Assembly (NCBI RefSeq): GCF_026341815.1 | Contig: NZ_JAPENX010000001.1 | Location: forward strand, 4,154,001-4,218,000 | Source: Streptomyces sp. NBC_00572 | Lineage (GTDB): Bacteria > Actinomycetota > Actinomycetes > Streptomycetales > Streptomycetaceae | DNA length: 64,000 nt | Reading direction: 5' to 3' | Part shown: piece by piece, positions 1-8,600 of the stretch | Position numbering within the stretch: position 1 is the stretch's first letter | Layout: every line of letters starts with the position of its first letter | The notes under the pieces: model-generated | What the model saw: the letters and a program-made list of their open reading frames with translations, nothing else | Told to the model about the DNA's origin: nothing | Database searches by the model: none | Translations under genes and position numbers: made by a program

Positions 1-281
1 CGAACGCCACTCCCCTCTGGCACACCGACACCGTCGGCTGCGGCTACAAGGCCGTCATGCAGAGCGACGGCCGGCTCGTGGTGCGCGGCGCGGACGGCCG
101 CGAGTGCGCCTCACGGGGCCACGACAAGGGTGGCTCCGCCTACGCCTGCCTCCAGGTCGGGGACGGCCCGGGCGGCCTCCACATCTGGTACACCAACACC
201 CGGTGCGGCACCTTCAACGCCCTCACGGCGCGGACACTGAGCTCGACGACCGAGGACAGGATCCTCTCCGACCTGTACTGA
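1..281 (+). CDS. Lectin-like protein, C-terminal fragment (gene starts before the window)
   Basis: The open frame runs from base 3 to a TGA at 279-281 without a start, so only the last 92 residues are here. The segment has LWHTDT followed by VMQSDGRLVV, the spacing and residues of a bulb-type (D-mannose-binding) lectin repeat, and later IWYTNT, which looks like the next strand turn. Three cysteine pairs could form disulfides, which would suit an extracellular protein. The signal peptide and upstream domains cannot be seen. The family call is from motif resemblance only. A perfect hairpin follows about 30 bases after the stop. Confidence 0.55.
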   Translation, partial: NATPLWHTDTVGCGYKAVMQSDGRLVVRGADGRECASRGHDKGGSAYACLQVGDGPGGLHIWYTNTRCGTFNALTARTLSSTTEDRILSDLY

Positions 282-310
282 CCGGCCCTGCTCCCCATCC
301 CCCTCCACAC

Positions 311-347
311 GTGGCCCCGGCCCGGACCCCCTTCCGGCCGGGGCCAC
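311..347. terminator. Bidirectional hairpin terminator between the lectin fragment and the SARP gene
   Basis: A perfect 12-bp inverted repeat (GTGGCCCCGGCC, 311-322, with its complement at 336-347) encloses a 13-base loop. It lies between two convergent genes, so it probably ends transcripts from both sides. There is no clear U-tract, as is common in Streptomyces. Confidence 0.7.
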
Positions 348-368
348 CGCACGTCCGCGCCCGGTGGC

Positions 369-1832
369 TCAGCCCGAGAGACGACCCACCAGATCGGCCA
401 CCGACCACTGCGGCCGGGCCGCGAGCCGCGCCGCCGCCGATCGCAGCCGGGCCGGCAGCCGGCCGCACAGCTCGGCCAGTTCCCGGGCCGCGTCGGCCTC
501 TCGACGGATCCGGTCCGGGCCCGCGATCCGGGCGAGCAGTTCGTACGCGTCGTCCGGATCGAGCGGTCCGACCGGCAGCCGTACGGCCCCTGGTCCCGCT
601 GCCACCTCCGGCTCTGCCCCCGCTGCCGCCGCCACCCCCTCCTCCGCCTCCGCCTCCGTGAGCAGGGTGGCGCACCCCGCCCCGCCGGGCAGCAGCGGCC
701 CCGGCTCCCGTACCCCGTCGAGCAGCACCAGGACCCGGCGGCCCGCGAGCGCCGCCCGGTATCGGGCCGCCAGCTCGCCCTCGCCCGTGCCCTCCGGAGG
801 CCGCTCGCCCAGCGCCCGCAGGAACCCGGCCAGGACCTCCCGTACGGCTCCGGGGGCATCACCCCGCGCGTACAACTGACCGTCCGGGAACGCGTCGCGC
901 ACCCGGTGCGCCAGATGCACCGCGAGCGTCGAAGCGCCCGCCCCGTACGGCCCCGAGAGCAGGACCACCCGGCCGCCGGCCTGCCCGCCACCGGACCGCA
1001 GCAGCCCCTCCGCCTCCCGCACCTGCGCCCCGCGCCCCACCAGATCCGGGATGTCCGGCGGCAGCTGGCACGGACGCGGCACGGCGAGCCCCGGACCGTC
1101 ACGCCGGATCCGCTCGAACAGGCCGGTCAGCGCCCCGCCCGGATCCAGCCCGAGCCGCCGGTCCAGCCGCTCGCGCAAGGCCTCGAACAGCGCCAGCGCC
1201 TCCGCGCGCCGGCCGCACCGGTACAGCGCGAGCAGACACAGCCGGTGCGCCTCCTCGTCCTCCGGGCGCGCCGCCGTCAGCTCGCGCAGCGCCGCGAGGA
1301 CATCGGCGTGCCGGCCGAGCGACAGCTCCGCCTCGTACGACGCCATGACCGCCGCGTGACGCGAGGCCGCGAGGCGCTCCCGGGTGCGTGCCGCGAGCGG
1401 CCCGGGCACCCCGTCGAGCGCGGTCCCGGACCACCGGCCCAGGGCGCGCGCGAGGAGTTCCCGCGCCTCCTCGGGGGCGTCGCGCAACCGGGCGACGGCG
1501 CGGCCCGCCTCGTTCTCGTACCGGAAGACGTCCACCGCCTCGCGGGCGACGGCGAGCCGGTAGCCGCCCGGCCCGGCGACCAGGACGCCCGGACGGTCCA
1601 GCGCCCGCCGCAGCCGGTGGGCGTGCGTGCCGATCTGACCGACCGGGTCCTTGGGCCAGTCGTCCTCGTCCTCGCCCCACAGCGCCGTGATCAGCCGCTG
1701 CGTGGGCACCAGCTCTCCGGGCGCGAGCAGCAGGGCGCACAGCACCGCTCGCTGCTGCGGGCGGCCGAGCGCACGTTCCCGTCCGTCGAGCCATGCGCGC
1801 GGTGGGCCGAGAACGGCGAACTCGAGTCCCAT
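369..1832 (-). CDS. SARP-family regulator with degenerate NB-ARC ATPase domain
   Basis: 487 residues. Residues about 1-95 form the OmpR-type winged helix of SARP regulators (start MGLEFAVLGPPRAW, then GRPQQRAVLCALLL). Residues about 100-245 form the bacterial transcriptional activation domain (BTAD). The rest resembles the NB-ARC ATPase domain of AfsR-type proteins but is short and has no TPR tail. Its P-loop at about residues 293-301 reads GPYGAGAST, so the Walker A lysine is alanine; the Walker B strand (RRVLVLLDG) is kept. SARPs activate promoters, often of antibiotic clusters; no such cluster lies in the window. The gene is divergent from a full-length SARP starting about 175 bases away. 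I infer a duplicated, possibly ATP-independent partner. The target is unknown. Confidence 0.85.
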   Translation of the reverse strand: MGLEFAVLGPPRAWLDGRERALGRPQQRAVLCALLLAPGELVPTQRLITALWGEDEDDWPKDPVGQIGTHAHRLRRALDRPGVLVAGPGGYRLAVAREAVDVFRYENEAGRAVARLRDAPEEARELLARALGRWSGTALDGVPGPLAARTRERLAASRHAAVMASYEAELSLGRHADVLAALRELTAARPEDEEAHRLCLLALYRCGRRAEALALFEALRERLDRRLGLDPGGALTGLFERIRRDGPGLAVPRPCQLPPDIPDLVGRGAQVREAEGLLRSGGGQAGGRVVLLSGPYGAGASTLAVHLAHRVRDAFPDGQLYARGDAPGAVREVLAGFLRALGERPPEGTGEGELAARYRAALAGRRVLVLLDGVREPGPLLPGGAGCATLLTEAEAEEGVAAAAGAEPEVAAGPGAVRLPVGPLDPDDAYELLARIAGPDRIRREADAARELAELCGRLPARLRSAAARLAARPQWSVADLVGRLSG

Positions 1833-1970
1833 GACACCCCCCCTGAGCCATGAGTACTTCGCGGTTGACGTGGCGCATCATAGGCCGCCGGGACGCGCCG
1901 CCCGGAGGGGTTGCGGACCGTCGGCGCGCCGCGCCGACCAGCGGAAACAAGAGGGAAAGACGGGGGTCAC

Positions 1971-2027
1971 GGTGGACACGGTGGACACGGTGGGCAGGGG
2001 GGTCACGGTGGACAGGGGGGACACGGG
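1971..2027 (+). repeat. Degenerate GTGGACA(C/G)G tandem repeats across the SARP start
   Basis: Copies of a 9-base unit close to GTGGACACG stand in a row and create in-frame GTG codons at 1972, 1981, 1990 and 2008. This makes the translation start of the following SARP gene ambiguous. The last GTG has a run AGGGGGG a few bases upstream that could act as its ribosome binding site. Slippage here would vary the protein N-terminus in steps of three residues while keeping frame. Confidence 0.6.
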
Positions 2028-5000
2028 AAAGCTGCGGTTCGCGCTGCTCGGGCCGCTGCGCGCCTGGCACGGGGACGAGGAGATCGCCCTCGGCCGCCCG
2101 CAGCAGCGGGCCCTGCTCGCGGTGCTGCTCGACGCGTCCGGGCGGACGGTCGCACACGGCGTGCTCGCGGAGGGCATCTGGGGCGAGGGCGCCGCTCCCG
2201 CCGACCCGCGCAAGGCGCTCCAGCTGCTCGTCCACCGGCTGCGGTCCGCGTTCCGGCCGCACCTGGCCGAGTCGCCGATCGTCCGGGTCGGGGACGGGTA
2301 CGCCCTGCGGGCGCCGGACGCGTGGGTCGACACGGCCGAATGGCGGCGGCTGGTCGCGGAGGCGCACGCCGAACCGTCGCCGGCCGGGGTACGGGAAGTG
2401 CTGCGCGCCGCGCACCGGCTGTGGGCCGGCGAACCGCTCGCCGGCCTGCCAGGACCCCACGCGGAGGCGGTCCGCGCCCGCCTCGCCGAGGAACGGCTCA
2501 GCGCCCTGGAGCAGCGGCTCGAACTCGACGCCGAGCTCGGCGACCGCCCCGACCTCACCGCCGAGGTCGCCGCCCTCTGCCTGGAACACCCGTGCCGCCC
2601 CCGCCTCGTCGCCGTCCACATGCGCGCCCTCCACCGCGCCGGCCGCACGGCGGAAGCCCTGGCCGTCTACGAGGACGCCCGCGCGTCCATCCCGCCGGAG
2701 GCGCTGTCCGGCCCGGCCGACACGAACGTCCCGGGCAACCGCTCCGGCCCGGCCGGCCGACCCGCTCCCGGCGCCCGCTCCGGTCCGAACAGCCGTCCCG
2801 GCCCGGCCGGCCCCGTGCCCGATTCGCCCGCCGGACTTCAGCTGCGGATCCTGCGCGGCGACCCGACCCTGCTCGGCGCAGTGGCGGACGGGCCCGCGGA
2901 GGAGGACGCGCCCGTATGGCGCGCACCCGGGCAACTGCCCTCCGGACTCGCCGACTTCACCGGCCGGGGAGACGCCGTCGAGGCGCTCGCGGAGCAGCTG
3001 GGGGCGGGTGGCAGGGCCGTCGTGGTGTCCGCGCTCGACGGCATGGGCGGGGTCGGAAAGACCACGCTCGCCGTGCACGCGGCGCGGCGGGCGGCCGACC
3101 GCTTCCCCGACGGGCAGCTCTTCGCCGACCTGCGCGGCGCCGACCGCACCCCGCGTGAACCGGCCGCCGTCCTCGCCGAGTTCCTGCGCGCCCTCGGGGT
3201 GGCCGCCGAGGACGTACCGCCCGGCACGGCCGAACGCTCCGCCTGCTACCGCTCCGTGCTCACCGGCCGCCGGGTCCTCGTCGTCCTCGACAACGCCGCC
3301 GAACCCGAGCAGGTCGAGCCGCTCCTGCCCGGCTCCGCCGACTGCGCGGTCCTCGTCACCAGCCGCACCCGTCTGCCGGGCCTGGCGGGCGCCCACCACC
3401 TGCGGGTCGACCCCCTCCCGGCCGACGAGGCCGCCGAACTGTTCACCCGGATCGCGGGCCCCGACCGGGTCGCGGCCGAGCCCGGCCTCGTCGAGGAGAT
3501 CGTCGCCGCCTGCGGGCGCCTGCCGCTCGCCGTACGGATCGCCGCCTCCCGCGTCGCCGCCAACCCCGGGACCGGCCTCGCCGCGCTGGCCGAGGGACTG
3601 CGGGACGAACGGCGGCTCGCCGCCCTCGACGACGGGGAGCGGGCCGTCGAGGCCACCTTCGCGCTCTCGTACCACCGCCTCACGCCGGAGGCGGCCCGCG
3701 CCTTCCGGCTCCTCTCGCTGCCCGAGGCGCCCGACGTCGCCCTGCCCTGCGCCGCAGCCCTCCTCGACCGCTCCGAGGAGGAGGTCGACGAACTCCTCGA
3801 AGGGCTCGTGGACCTCAACCTGCTGCACTCGCCGGGCTTCGGCCGGTACGGCTACCACGACCTGGTCCGCGCCTACGCGCGCGACCGGCTCGCCGAGGAG
3901 GAGAGCGGCACGGACCGGGGCGCCGCGGCCGCGCGGCTGCTCGACTTCTGTCTTGCCACCGCCCGCCACGCCGACACCGCCGCCCGATCCGTCGACCCGG
4001 TCGAACGGAGCCTGCTCGACACGCCGGTGACCCTGCCCGGCCGCCCGCTCGCCACCGGCGCCGACGCCGTCCGCTGGATGCGCGACCAGGCCCCGGTGCA
4101 CGCCGCCGCCGTCGCCCTCGCCTGCGCGGACCCGGCCCTGCCCCTCGCCCAGGCCGCCGAACTCGTCGACAAGATGGGCTCGGTCCTCTTCGAACGGACC
4201 CAGACGACCGTCATCGCCGGCCTCGCCGAGCGAATCGCCGGGGCGGCCGCGACCCGCGGCGACCGCGCACCCCAGGCCCTCGCCCGCTATGTGCGCGGCA
4301 CCATGCTCTGGCACGTCAACCGCTACGAGGAGTCCCGGACCGAGATCACCCGCGCGGTGGCGCTGTGCGAGGCCCTCGCTCAGGACCCGGACCCCACGGC
4401 CGGGCCGGCCGCCCGCGTCCGGGCCAAGGCGCTGCTCACGCTCGCAGGGAACGCGCGCGTGCACGGGCGGCACGCGGAGGCGGCCGGGCATGCCGGGCGG
4501 GCCGCCGAGGTGTTCCGGGGGCTCGGGGCCGAGCGGGCCGAGGGCAGCGCCCTGGGGGAGTTCGCCTTCAACGCCGCGCACACCGGGCGCCTGACCGAGG
4601 CCCGGCAGGCCGCCGAGCGCGGGGCGCGGCTGATGAGCGGGACCGGGCCGGTGTCCGCGGCCACCGGGCGCTACTACCTGGCGCGGGTGCTGCGGCTGTG
4701 CGGGGACCCGGAGGGGGCGCTCGCCCAGGCGACCGGGGCCCGGGAGGAGTTCGCCCGGCTCCAGGTCGCGGTGTTCGAGGCGGCGGCGGGCGACCTCGCC
4801 GCCCGGATCCAGGCGGAGTGCGGCCGGGCCACGCTCGCCGCGGAGGCCGCCGAGGCGGCGCTGCCGCTCGCCCGGAAGACCAGTGTGGCCCTGGAGGCGG
4901 CCCTGCTGCACACCCTCGGCTCGGCGCTCGTCTCCCTCGGCAGGCCCCGCCGGGCCCGCGCCTGCCTCCAGGACGCGGCGGAGCTGTACGCACGGCTCGG

Positions 5001-5058
5001 CATCGCCGACGAGGAGCAGGCCGTACGAGCGCTGCTCGACACCCTGCCCGCGCCGTGA
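2008..5058 (+). CDS. AfsR-type SARP regulator (winged helix, BTAD, NB-ARC, TPR)
   Basis: About 1016 residues from GTG 2008 (in-frame GTGs also at 1972, 1981 and 1990). Order: OmpR-type DNA-binding domain (about 10-100, LRFALLGPLRAWHGDEE), BTAD (about 105-250), a Pro/Gly/Ser-rich linker, NB-ARC ATPase with an intact P-loop GMGGVGKTT at about 345-353 and a Walker B-like strand RRVLVVLDNA, then a helical region and TPR-like repeats to the end. AfsR-type proteins couple ATP binding and phosphorylation to activation of secondary-metabolite and developmental genes. It is divergent from the shorter SARP upstream; the shared promoter region suggests joint control. The next gene follows after about 195 bases, so it is probably a separate transcript. 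Confidence 0.88.
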   Translation: MDRGDTGKLRFALLGPLRAWHGDEEIALGRPQQRALLAVLLDASGRTVAHGVLAEGIWGEGAAPADPRKALQLLVHRLRSAFRPHLAESPIVRVGDGYALRAPDAWVDTAEWRRLVAEAHAEPSPAGVREVLRAAHRLWAGEPLAGLPGPHAEAVRARLAEERLSALEQRLELDAELGDRPDLTAEVAALCLEHPCRPRLVAVHMRALHRAGRTAEALAVYEDARASIPPEALSGPADTNVPGNRSGPAGRPAPGARSGPNSRPGPAGPVPDSPAGLQLRILRGDPTLLGAVADGPAEEDAPVWRAPGQLPSGLADFTGRGDAVEALAEQLGAGGRAVVVSALDGMGGVGKTTLAVHAARRAADRFPDGQLFADLRGADRTPREPAAVLAEFLRALGVAAEDVPPGTAERSACYRSVLTGRRVLVVLDNAAEPEQVEPLLPGSADCAVLVTSRTRLPGLAGAHHLRVDPLPADEAAELFTRIAGPDRVAAEPGLVEEIVAACGRLPLAVRIAASRVAANPGTGLAALAEGLRDERRLAALDDGERAVEATFALSYHRLTPEAARAFRLLSLPEAPDVALPCAAALLDRSEEEVDELLEGLVDLNLLHSPGFGRYGYHDLVRAYARDRLAEEESGTDRGAAAARLLDFCLATARHADTAARSVDPVERSLLDTPVTLPGRPLATGADAVRWMRDQAPVHAAAVALACADPALPLAQAAELVDKMGSVLFERTQTTVIAGLAERIAGAAATRGDRAPQALARYVRGTMLWHVNRYEESRTEITRAVALCEALAQDPDPTAGPAARVRAKALLTLAGNARVHGRHAEAAGHAGRAAEVFRGLGAERAEGSALGEFAFNAAHTGRLTEARQAAERGARLMSGTGPVSAATGRYYLARVLRLCGDPEGALAQATGAREEFARLQVAVFEAAAGDLAARIQAECGRATLAAEAAEAALPLARKTSVALEAALLHTLGSALVSLGRPRRARACLQDAAELYARLGIADEEQAVRALLDTLPAP

Positions 5059-5253
5059 GGTGCACGCGCCTCCTGCCTGCTCCGTGAGGTGCTCCCAGGC
5101 ACCCGCCCGCGCCGGGAGGAGCCCAGGCACCCTGCCGTGCCGCTCACGGCGCACCCGGGTGAGCGCCCGCGCTACGCGCGTTGACCGGATGTCTACCGGT
5201 GTCGGTGAACGTACTCCCCGTCAGGTCACCGACACGACTGGAGAGATCACGAC

Positions 5254-6150
5254 ATGACGACGCAGCCGCAGAACGGGCAGGTGTGGACGCTCCTCGCGGG
5301 CAACGGCCTCGCCGCCGACGTCAACGCGAGCCAGACCGGCAACGGCAACCGGATCCAGGGCTGGGCGCCCAACGGCAGCGCCGCCCAGGGCTGGGTCTTC
5401 TGGGCCAAGCCGAACAACACCTTCCTCCTGGAGACCAGGCTCACCCACAACGCCCACGCCGCCGGCCAGGCGATGGTGATGGACTACGACTACTCGCACT
5501 TCACCACCCACCTGTTCCAGGAGCACGGCCAGGCCAACCAGCTCTGGCACCTGGAGGACGGGGGCGACGGGCGGGTCCTGCTGCGCAGCGCCCGCCCCGA
5601 CGAGGGCCCCGCCTACCTCACCGCCGACGCGCAGGGCGCCGCGCTCGGCGTATGGCGGCGCGACCCCGCCAACCAGGGCCAGGTCTGGCGGCTCGCCCCG
5701 GCGGGCAGCACCGGCGGCGGCCAGGGCGGCGGCACCCAGCCGCAGCCCCAGCCGCAGCCCGCGCCGGCCGGTGTGCACGGCGAGATGCTGGCCATGGTCA
5801 ACGAGGAGCGCCGCCGCGCCGGAGTCCCGGCCATGCGCCTCGACGACCGGCTCTCGTCCGCCGCCCAGCGCCACGCGAACGACCTGGCGTCGCACGACCT
5901 CACACAGCACAACGGCACCGACGGCTCCGACTTCAGCAGGCGCATCAGCGACGCCGGATACGCCGGCAACACCGCCCGCGCGGAGAACGTCACCCCGGCC
6001 AACAGCGTCCCCGAGGCCATGCGGATGTGGATGGACAGCCCCGGCCACCGCAGCAACATCCTCAACGGCGCCTACCGCAACCTCGGCGTCGGGTACGCGC
6101 CGAGGCAGCGCGGCAACTGGGGCCGCTTCGTTCAGACCTTCGGGAGCTGA
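5254..6150 (+). CDS. RICIN-lectin plus CAP/SCP domain protein without signal peptide
   Basis: 298 residues. Residues about 5-152 resemble a beta-trefoil lectin (repeated Q-x-W turns: QGWVFW, NQLWHL, GQVWRL). A Gly/Gln/Pro linker with repeated QP pairs (about 155-172) leads to a CAP domain (about 174-298) with family motifs HNGTDGSDF, AENV, and WMDSPGHRSNILN, so the conserved histidines and glutamate are present. CAP proteins are usually secreted, but the N-terminus MTTQPQNGQVW has no charged start or hydrophobic stretch, so I see no Sec or Tat signal. ATG 5254 has GGAGAGA seven bases upstream. Five bases separate it from the amidase gene, so the two are surely one operon. A role in cell-wall or host-surface binding is inferred. 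Confidence 0.85.
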   Translation: MTTQPQNGQVWTLLAGNGLAADVNASQTGNGNRIQGWAPNGSAAQGWVFWAKPNNTFLLETRLTHNAHAAGQAMVMDYDYSHFTTHLFQEHGQANQLWHLEDGGDGRVLLRSARPDEGPAYLTADAQGAALGVWRRDPANQGQVWRLAPAGSTGGGQGGGTQPQPQPQPAPAGVHGEMLAMVNEERRRAGVPAMRLDDRLSSAAQRHANDLASHDLTQHNGTDGSDFSRRISDAGYAGNTARAENVTPANSVPEAMRMWMDSPGHRSNILNGAYRNLGVGYAPRQRGNWGRFVQTFGS

Positions 6151-6155
6151 ACCCG

Positions 6156-7022
6156 ATGGGAACGACATGGATCCCCGGCGCCGTACGCCTCGGCGACAGC
6201 GCCATCGGCGGCCCCATGGACAGCCCCGAACTGCCGCCCCGGGTCGTCTGGCACACCACGGAGAGCGGCGCGGGGAACGCGGCCTTCGACTCCGTCGGCG
6301 CGTACCTGATCCGGCAGGGCAGCGAACCCCACCTCCTGTACGACCCCACCACCGACCGGCTCGGCCAGTTCGGGCCGCTCGACCGCAGCGCCCGCGCGCT
6401 GCGCAACGACGGGGACACCCGGACCAACCGGACCGGCCGGGTCTGCGTGCAGATCGAGGTCCTGGCCCGCGCCGCGACCCCGTTCACCGGCTACTGGAAA
6501 CCGGGCCCGAACTTCCGCGCGCTCATGGCGGCCGCCCGCTCCTGGGGCGTGCCCGACGTCTGGGCGGGCCGGGAGCGGTCCCGTACCGACTGGCGGGGGA
6601 AGGGCGGCCACTTCGGCCACGTCCACGTCCCCGGCAACGACCACTGGGATCCGGGGAACATCGACCCGGCCCGGCTCTTCGCCGCCGCCGGCGGGTCCAC
6701 CGCACCGGCACCGGCGTCCCGGCAGCACCTGCGGTCCGTGGTCAGCCTGGCCCGGGTGCTCGCGGCGGCCCGCACCGACCCGGCGGCCGCCCAGGGCGTG
6801 GCGGCGCACCGCGCCGACGCGCTGCCCGTCGAGAAGGCGCTCGCCGCCGAGGGGCTGCTGCGCGCCGAATGGGCGGACGGCTCCTTCGGCACCAGGACCC
6901 TCACCGCGTACGCCGCCTGGCAGCGCCGCTGCGGCTACACCGGCGGCGACGCGGACGGCATGCCCGGCCGCACCACCCTGGAACGGCTCGGCAAGGCGCA
7001 CGGCTTCCAGGTCACCGCATGA
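6156..7022 (+). CDS. Amidase_2-like peptidoglycan hydrolase with C-terminal wall-binding-like domain
   Basis: 288 residues. The N-terminal two thirds resembles the zinc N-acetylmuramoyl-L-alanine amidase/PGRP fold: WHTTESG gives the first histidine, EPHLLYD a second, and HVPGNDHWDPG the C-terminal ligand set. Residues about 215-288 (VEKALAAEGLL, DGSFGTRTLTAYAAWQ, DGMPGRTTL) match the helical repeat of PG_binding_1. No signal peptide is visible at MGTTWIPGAV. It follows the RICIN-CAP gene by five bases, and a secreted lectin gene comes next. Like an endolysin, it may need lysis or a non-Sec route to reach the wall. The substrate bond is inferred from the fold. Confidence 0.8.
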   Translation: MGTTWIPGAVRLGDSAIGGPMDSPELPPRVVWHTTESGAGNAAFDSVGAYLIRQGSEPHLLYDPTTDRLGQFGPLDRSARALRNDGDTRTNRTGRVCVQIEVLARAATPFTGYWKPGPNFRALMAAARSWGVPDVWAGRERSRTDWRGKGGHFGHVHVPGNDHWDPGNIDPARLFAAAGGSTAPAPASRQHLRSVVSLARVLAAARTDPAAAQGVAAHRADALPVEKALAAEGLLRAEWADGSFGTRTLTAYAAWQRRCGYTGGDADGMPGRTTLERLGKAHGFQVTA

Positions 7023-7051
7023 CCCCCACCCTGCATCAAGAGAGGACGAGC

Positions 7052-7627
7052 ATGACCACCACGAGCATGACCACCATTCGATCCTTCGTCGCCGGTCTCG
7101 GCGTCGCCGTGACCGTCGCGGGGGCGGCCCTGGCGACCGCCCCGACCGCGGGCGCCGCCACCACCGACGACTGCGGGATGTTCCCGCCGGGGCTGCACGC
7201 CACTACGGAGGTCGCCACCTACCGGGGCGGCGCCCTCGACCTGCCGTCGAACAACGAGGTCAACGGGCAGCGCGTCGGCACCTGGACGCCCAACGCCTCC
7301 GAGGCGCAGACCTGGGCGGTGTGGAGCTACTGCGACGGCACCAGTGCCATCAGCCACGGCGGCGACGGCAAGGTGCTCGACGTCGACCGTGCCACCGGCA
7401 TCCCGCAGATCTGGGACACGCCCGGAGGCTGGGCGGGCCTCAACGACCCGTACGGCAGCGGGATCCCGGCCAACCAGAAGTGGCGGCTGACCGACGGCGG
7501 CAACGGCTGGCGGATGGCCAAGAACGTGGCCACCGGCCAGTGCCTGAAGTCCAACGGCGTCGGCTACCTCGACACCATGGCGTCGTGCGACCCGAACGAC
7601 GCCGGCCAGTGGTGGAAGCTCGGCTGA
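7052..7627 (+). CDS. Secreted ricin-type beta-trefoil lectin domain protein
   Basis: 191 residues. A Sec signal peptide is clear: a short polar start, then the hydrophobic run SFVAGLGVAVTVAGAALA and a cleavage site after AGA-A near residue 35. The mature part shows beta-trefoil turns QTWAVW, NQKWRLTDG and GQWWKLG, typical of RICIN-type carbohydrate-binding folds, and several cysteines that may pair. Start ATG 7052 has AGAGAGGA upstream; a second ATG at 7067 would shorten the n-region only. It follows the amidase by about 30 bases and may share its transcript. No enzymatic domain is present, so binding of sugar polymers is the likely role. Confidence 0.82.
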   Translation: MTTTSMTTIRSFVAGLGVAVTVAGAALATAPTAGAATTDDCGMFPPGLHATTEVATYRGGALDLPSNNEVNGQRVGTWTPNASEAQTWAVWSYCDGTSAISHGGDGKVLDVDRATGIPQIWDTPGGWAGLNDPYGSGIPANQKWRLTDGGNGWRMAKNVATGQCLKSNGVGYLDTMASCDPNDAGQWWKLG

Positions 7628-7667
7628 CACCCGGGCCCGGCTGACGCCCGGCCCGTGAAGGGGCCGC

Positions 7668-8477
7668 TCAGCCCTCCGCGTTCTCCTGGTTCAGGTAGCT
7701 GAGCAGCTCCCCGTGGAGCAGCCCGTTCGAGGCCGCCGCGTTCCCGCTGTGCGGGCCGTGGCGGCCGTCGAGCCCGGTGTACGTACCGCCCGCCTCCTGG
7801 ACGACGACCGCCACCGCCGCCATGTCCCACAGCGACAGCTCCGGCTCCGCGCAGATGTCCACGGAACCCTCCGCGACCATCATGTACGGCCAGAAGTCGC
7901 CGTACGCCCGGGTCCGCCAGCACGCGCGCGTGAGGTCGAGGAAGCCGTCGAGGCGGCCCTGCTCCTCCCAGCCGCTCAGCGAGGAGTACGCGAAGGAGGC
8001 GTCCTCGAGGGAGGCGACCTTCGAGACGCCGATCCGGGTCGCCGAGGCGAGGCTGCGCCCGGTGTACGCGCCGAGGCCCTTCGCCGCCCACCAGCGCCGG
8101 CCGAGCGCCGGGGCCGACACCACGCCCACCACCGGCTGGAACCCGGTCTCCCCGGCCTCCATCAGCGAGATCAGGGTCGCCCAGACGGGAACCCCTCGCA
8201 CGTAGTTCTTGGTGCCGTCGATCGGGTCGATCACCCAGCGGCGCGGGCCCGAGCCCTCCACGCCGTACTCCTCGCCGAGGATCGCGTCGCGCGGCCTGGC
8301 CCGCTTGAGCTGACCGCGGATCAGCTCTTCGGCGGCCTTGTCGGCCTCGCTCACCGGGGTCATGTCCGGCTTCGTCTCGACCTTGAGGTCGAGCGCCTGG
8401 AATCGGTCCATGGTGGCCGCGTCGGCGGCATCCGCGAGGACATGGGCGAGACGCAGATCATCGTGGTAATCGGCCAT
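7668..8477 (-). CDS. hisN: Histidinol-phosphatase, inositol monophosphatase family
   Basis: 269 residues, the usual size for actinobacterial HisN. The metal-binding motifs of the IMPase fold are all present: GEEYG, DPIDGTKNYVRG, and the C-terminal WDMAA. HisN removes phosphate from L-histidinol phosphate, the penultimate part of histidine synthesis; relatives hydrolyse inositol or fructose phosphates, so substrate rests on homology and on its place near aroA, as in other streptomycetes. Start ATG 8477 is chosen because upstream extensions in this frame look non-coding. It is divergent from the TetR gene at 8601. Confidence 0.88.
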   Translation of the reverse strand: MADYHDDLRLAHVLADAADAATMDRFQALDLKVETKPDMTPVSEADKAAEELIRGQLKRARPRDAILGEEYGVEGSGPRRWVIDPIDGTKNYVRGVPVWATLISLMEAGETGFQPVVGVVSAPALGRRWWAAKGLGAYTGRSLASATRIGVSKVASLEDASFAYSSLSGWEEQGRLDGFLDLTRACWRTRAYGDFWPYMMVAEGSVDICAEPELSLWDMAAVAVVVQEAGGTYTGLDGRHGPHSGNAAASNGLLHGELLSYLNQENAEG

Positions 8478-8533
8478 GAACGGCACTCTATCCCCGTGTG
8501 ATCCCCGGACGGGGAACCGTCCACCGGGGGCCC

Positions 8534-8562
8534 TTGACAGTGCCTCGACGCCTGCCGACGCT
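8534..8562 (+). promoter_or_regulatory. Candidate promoter of the TetR gene
   Basis: A perfect TTGACA (8534-8539) is followed after 17 bases by GACGCT (8557-8562), a fair housekeeping-type promoter 38 bases before the TetR start. The same 120-base gap must also hold the hisN promoter. Confidence 0.4.
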
Positions 8563-8600
8563 GAGCACGGAAACGATTCGCTCGGTCCAGGAGGCCGCCG

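Noticed and set aside
140..1102. Long minus-strand and plus-strand open frames across the SARP genes (some above 1000 codons)
   Set aside because: They are frame shadows of high-GC coding DNA: Arg/Pro/Ala-rich, no domain, no RBS, and opposed by clear domain proteins in the right frame.
5059..5253. Repeated GTGAGGTGC/CCAGGCACC pieces before the RICIN-CAP gene
   Set aside because: Short and irregular; not a convincing operator or tandem array.
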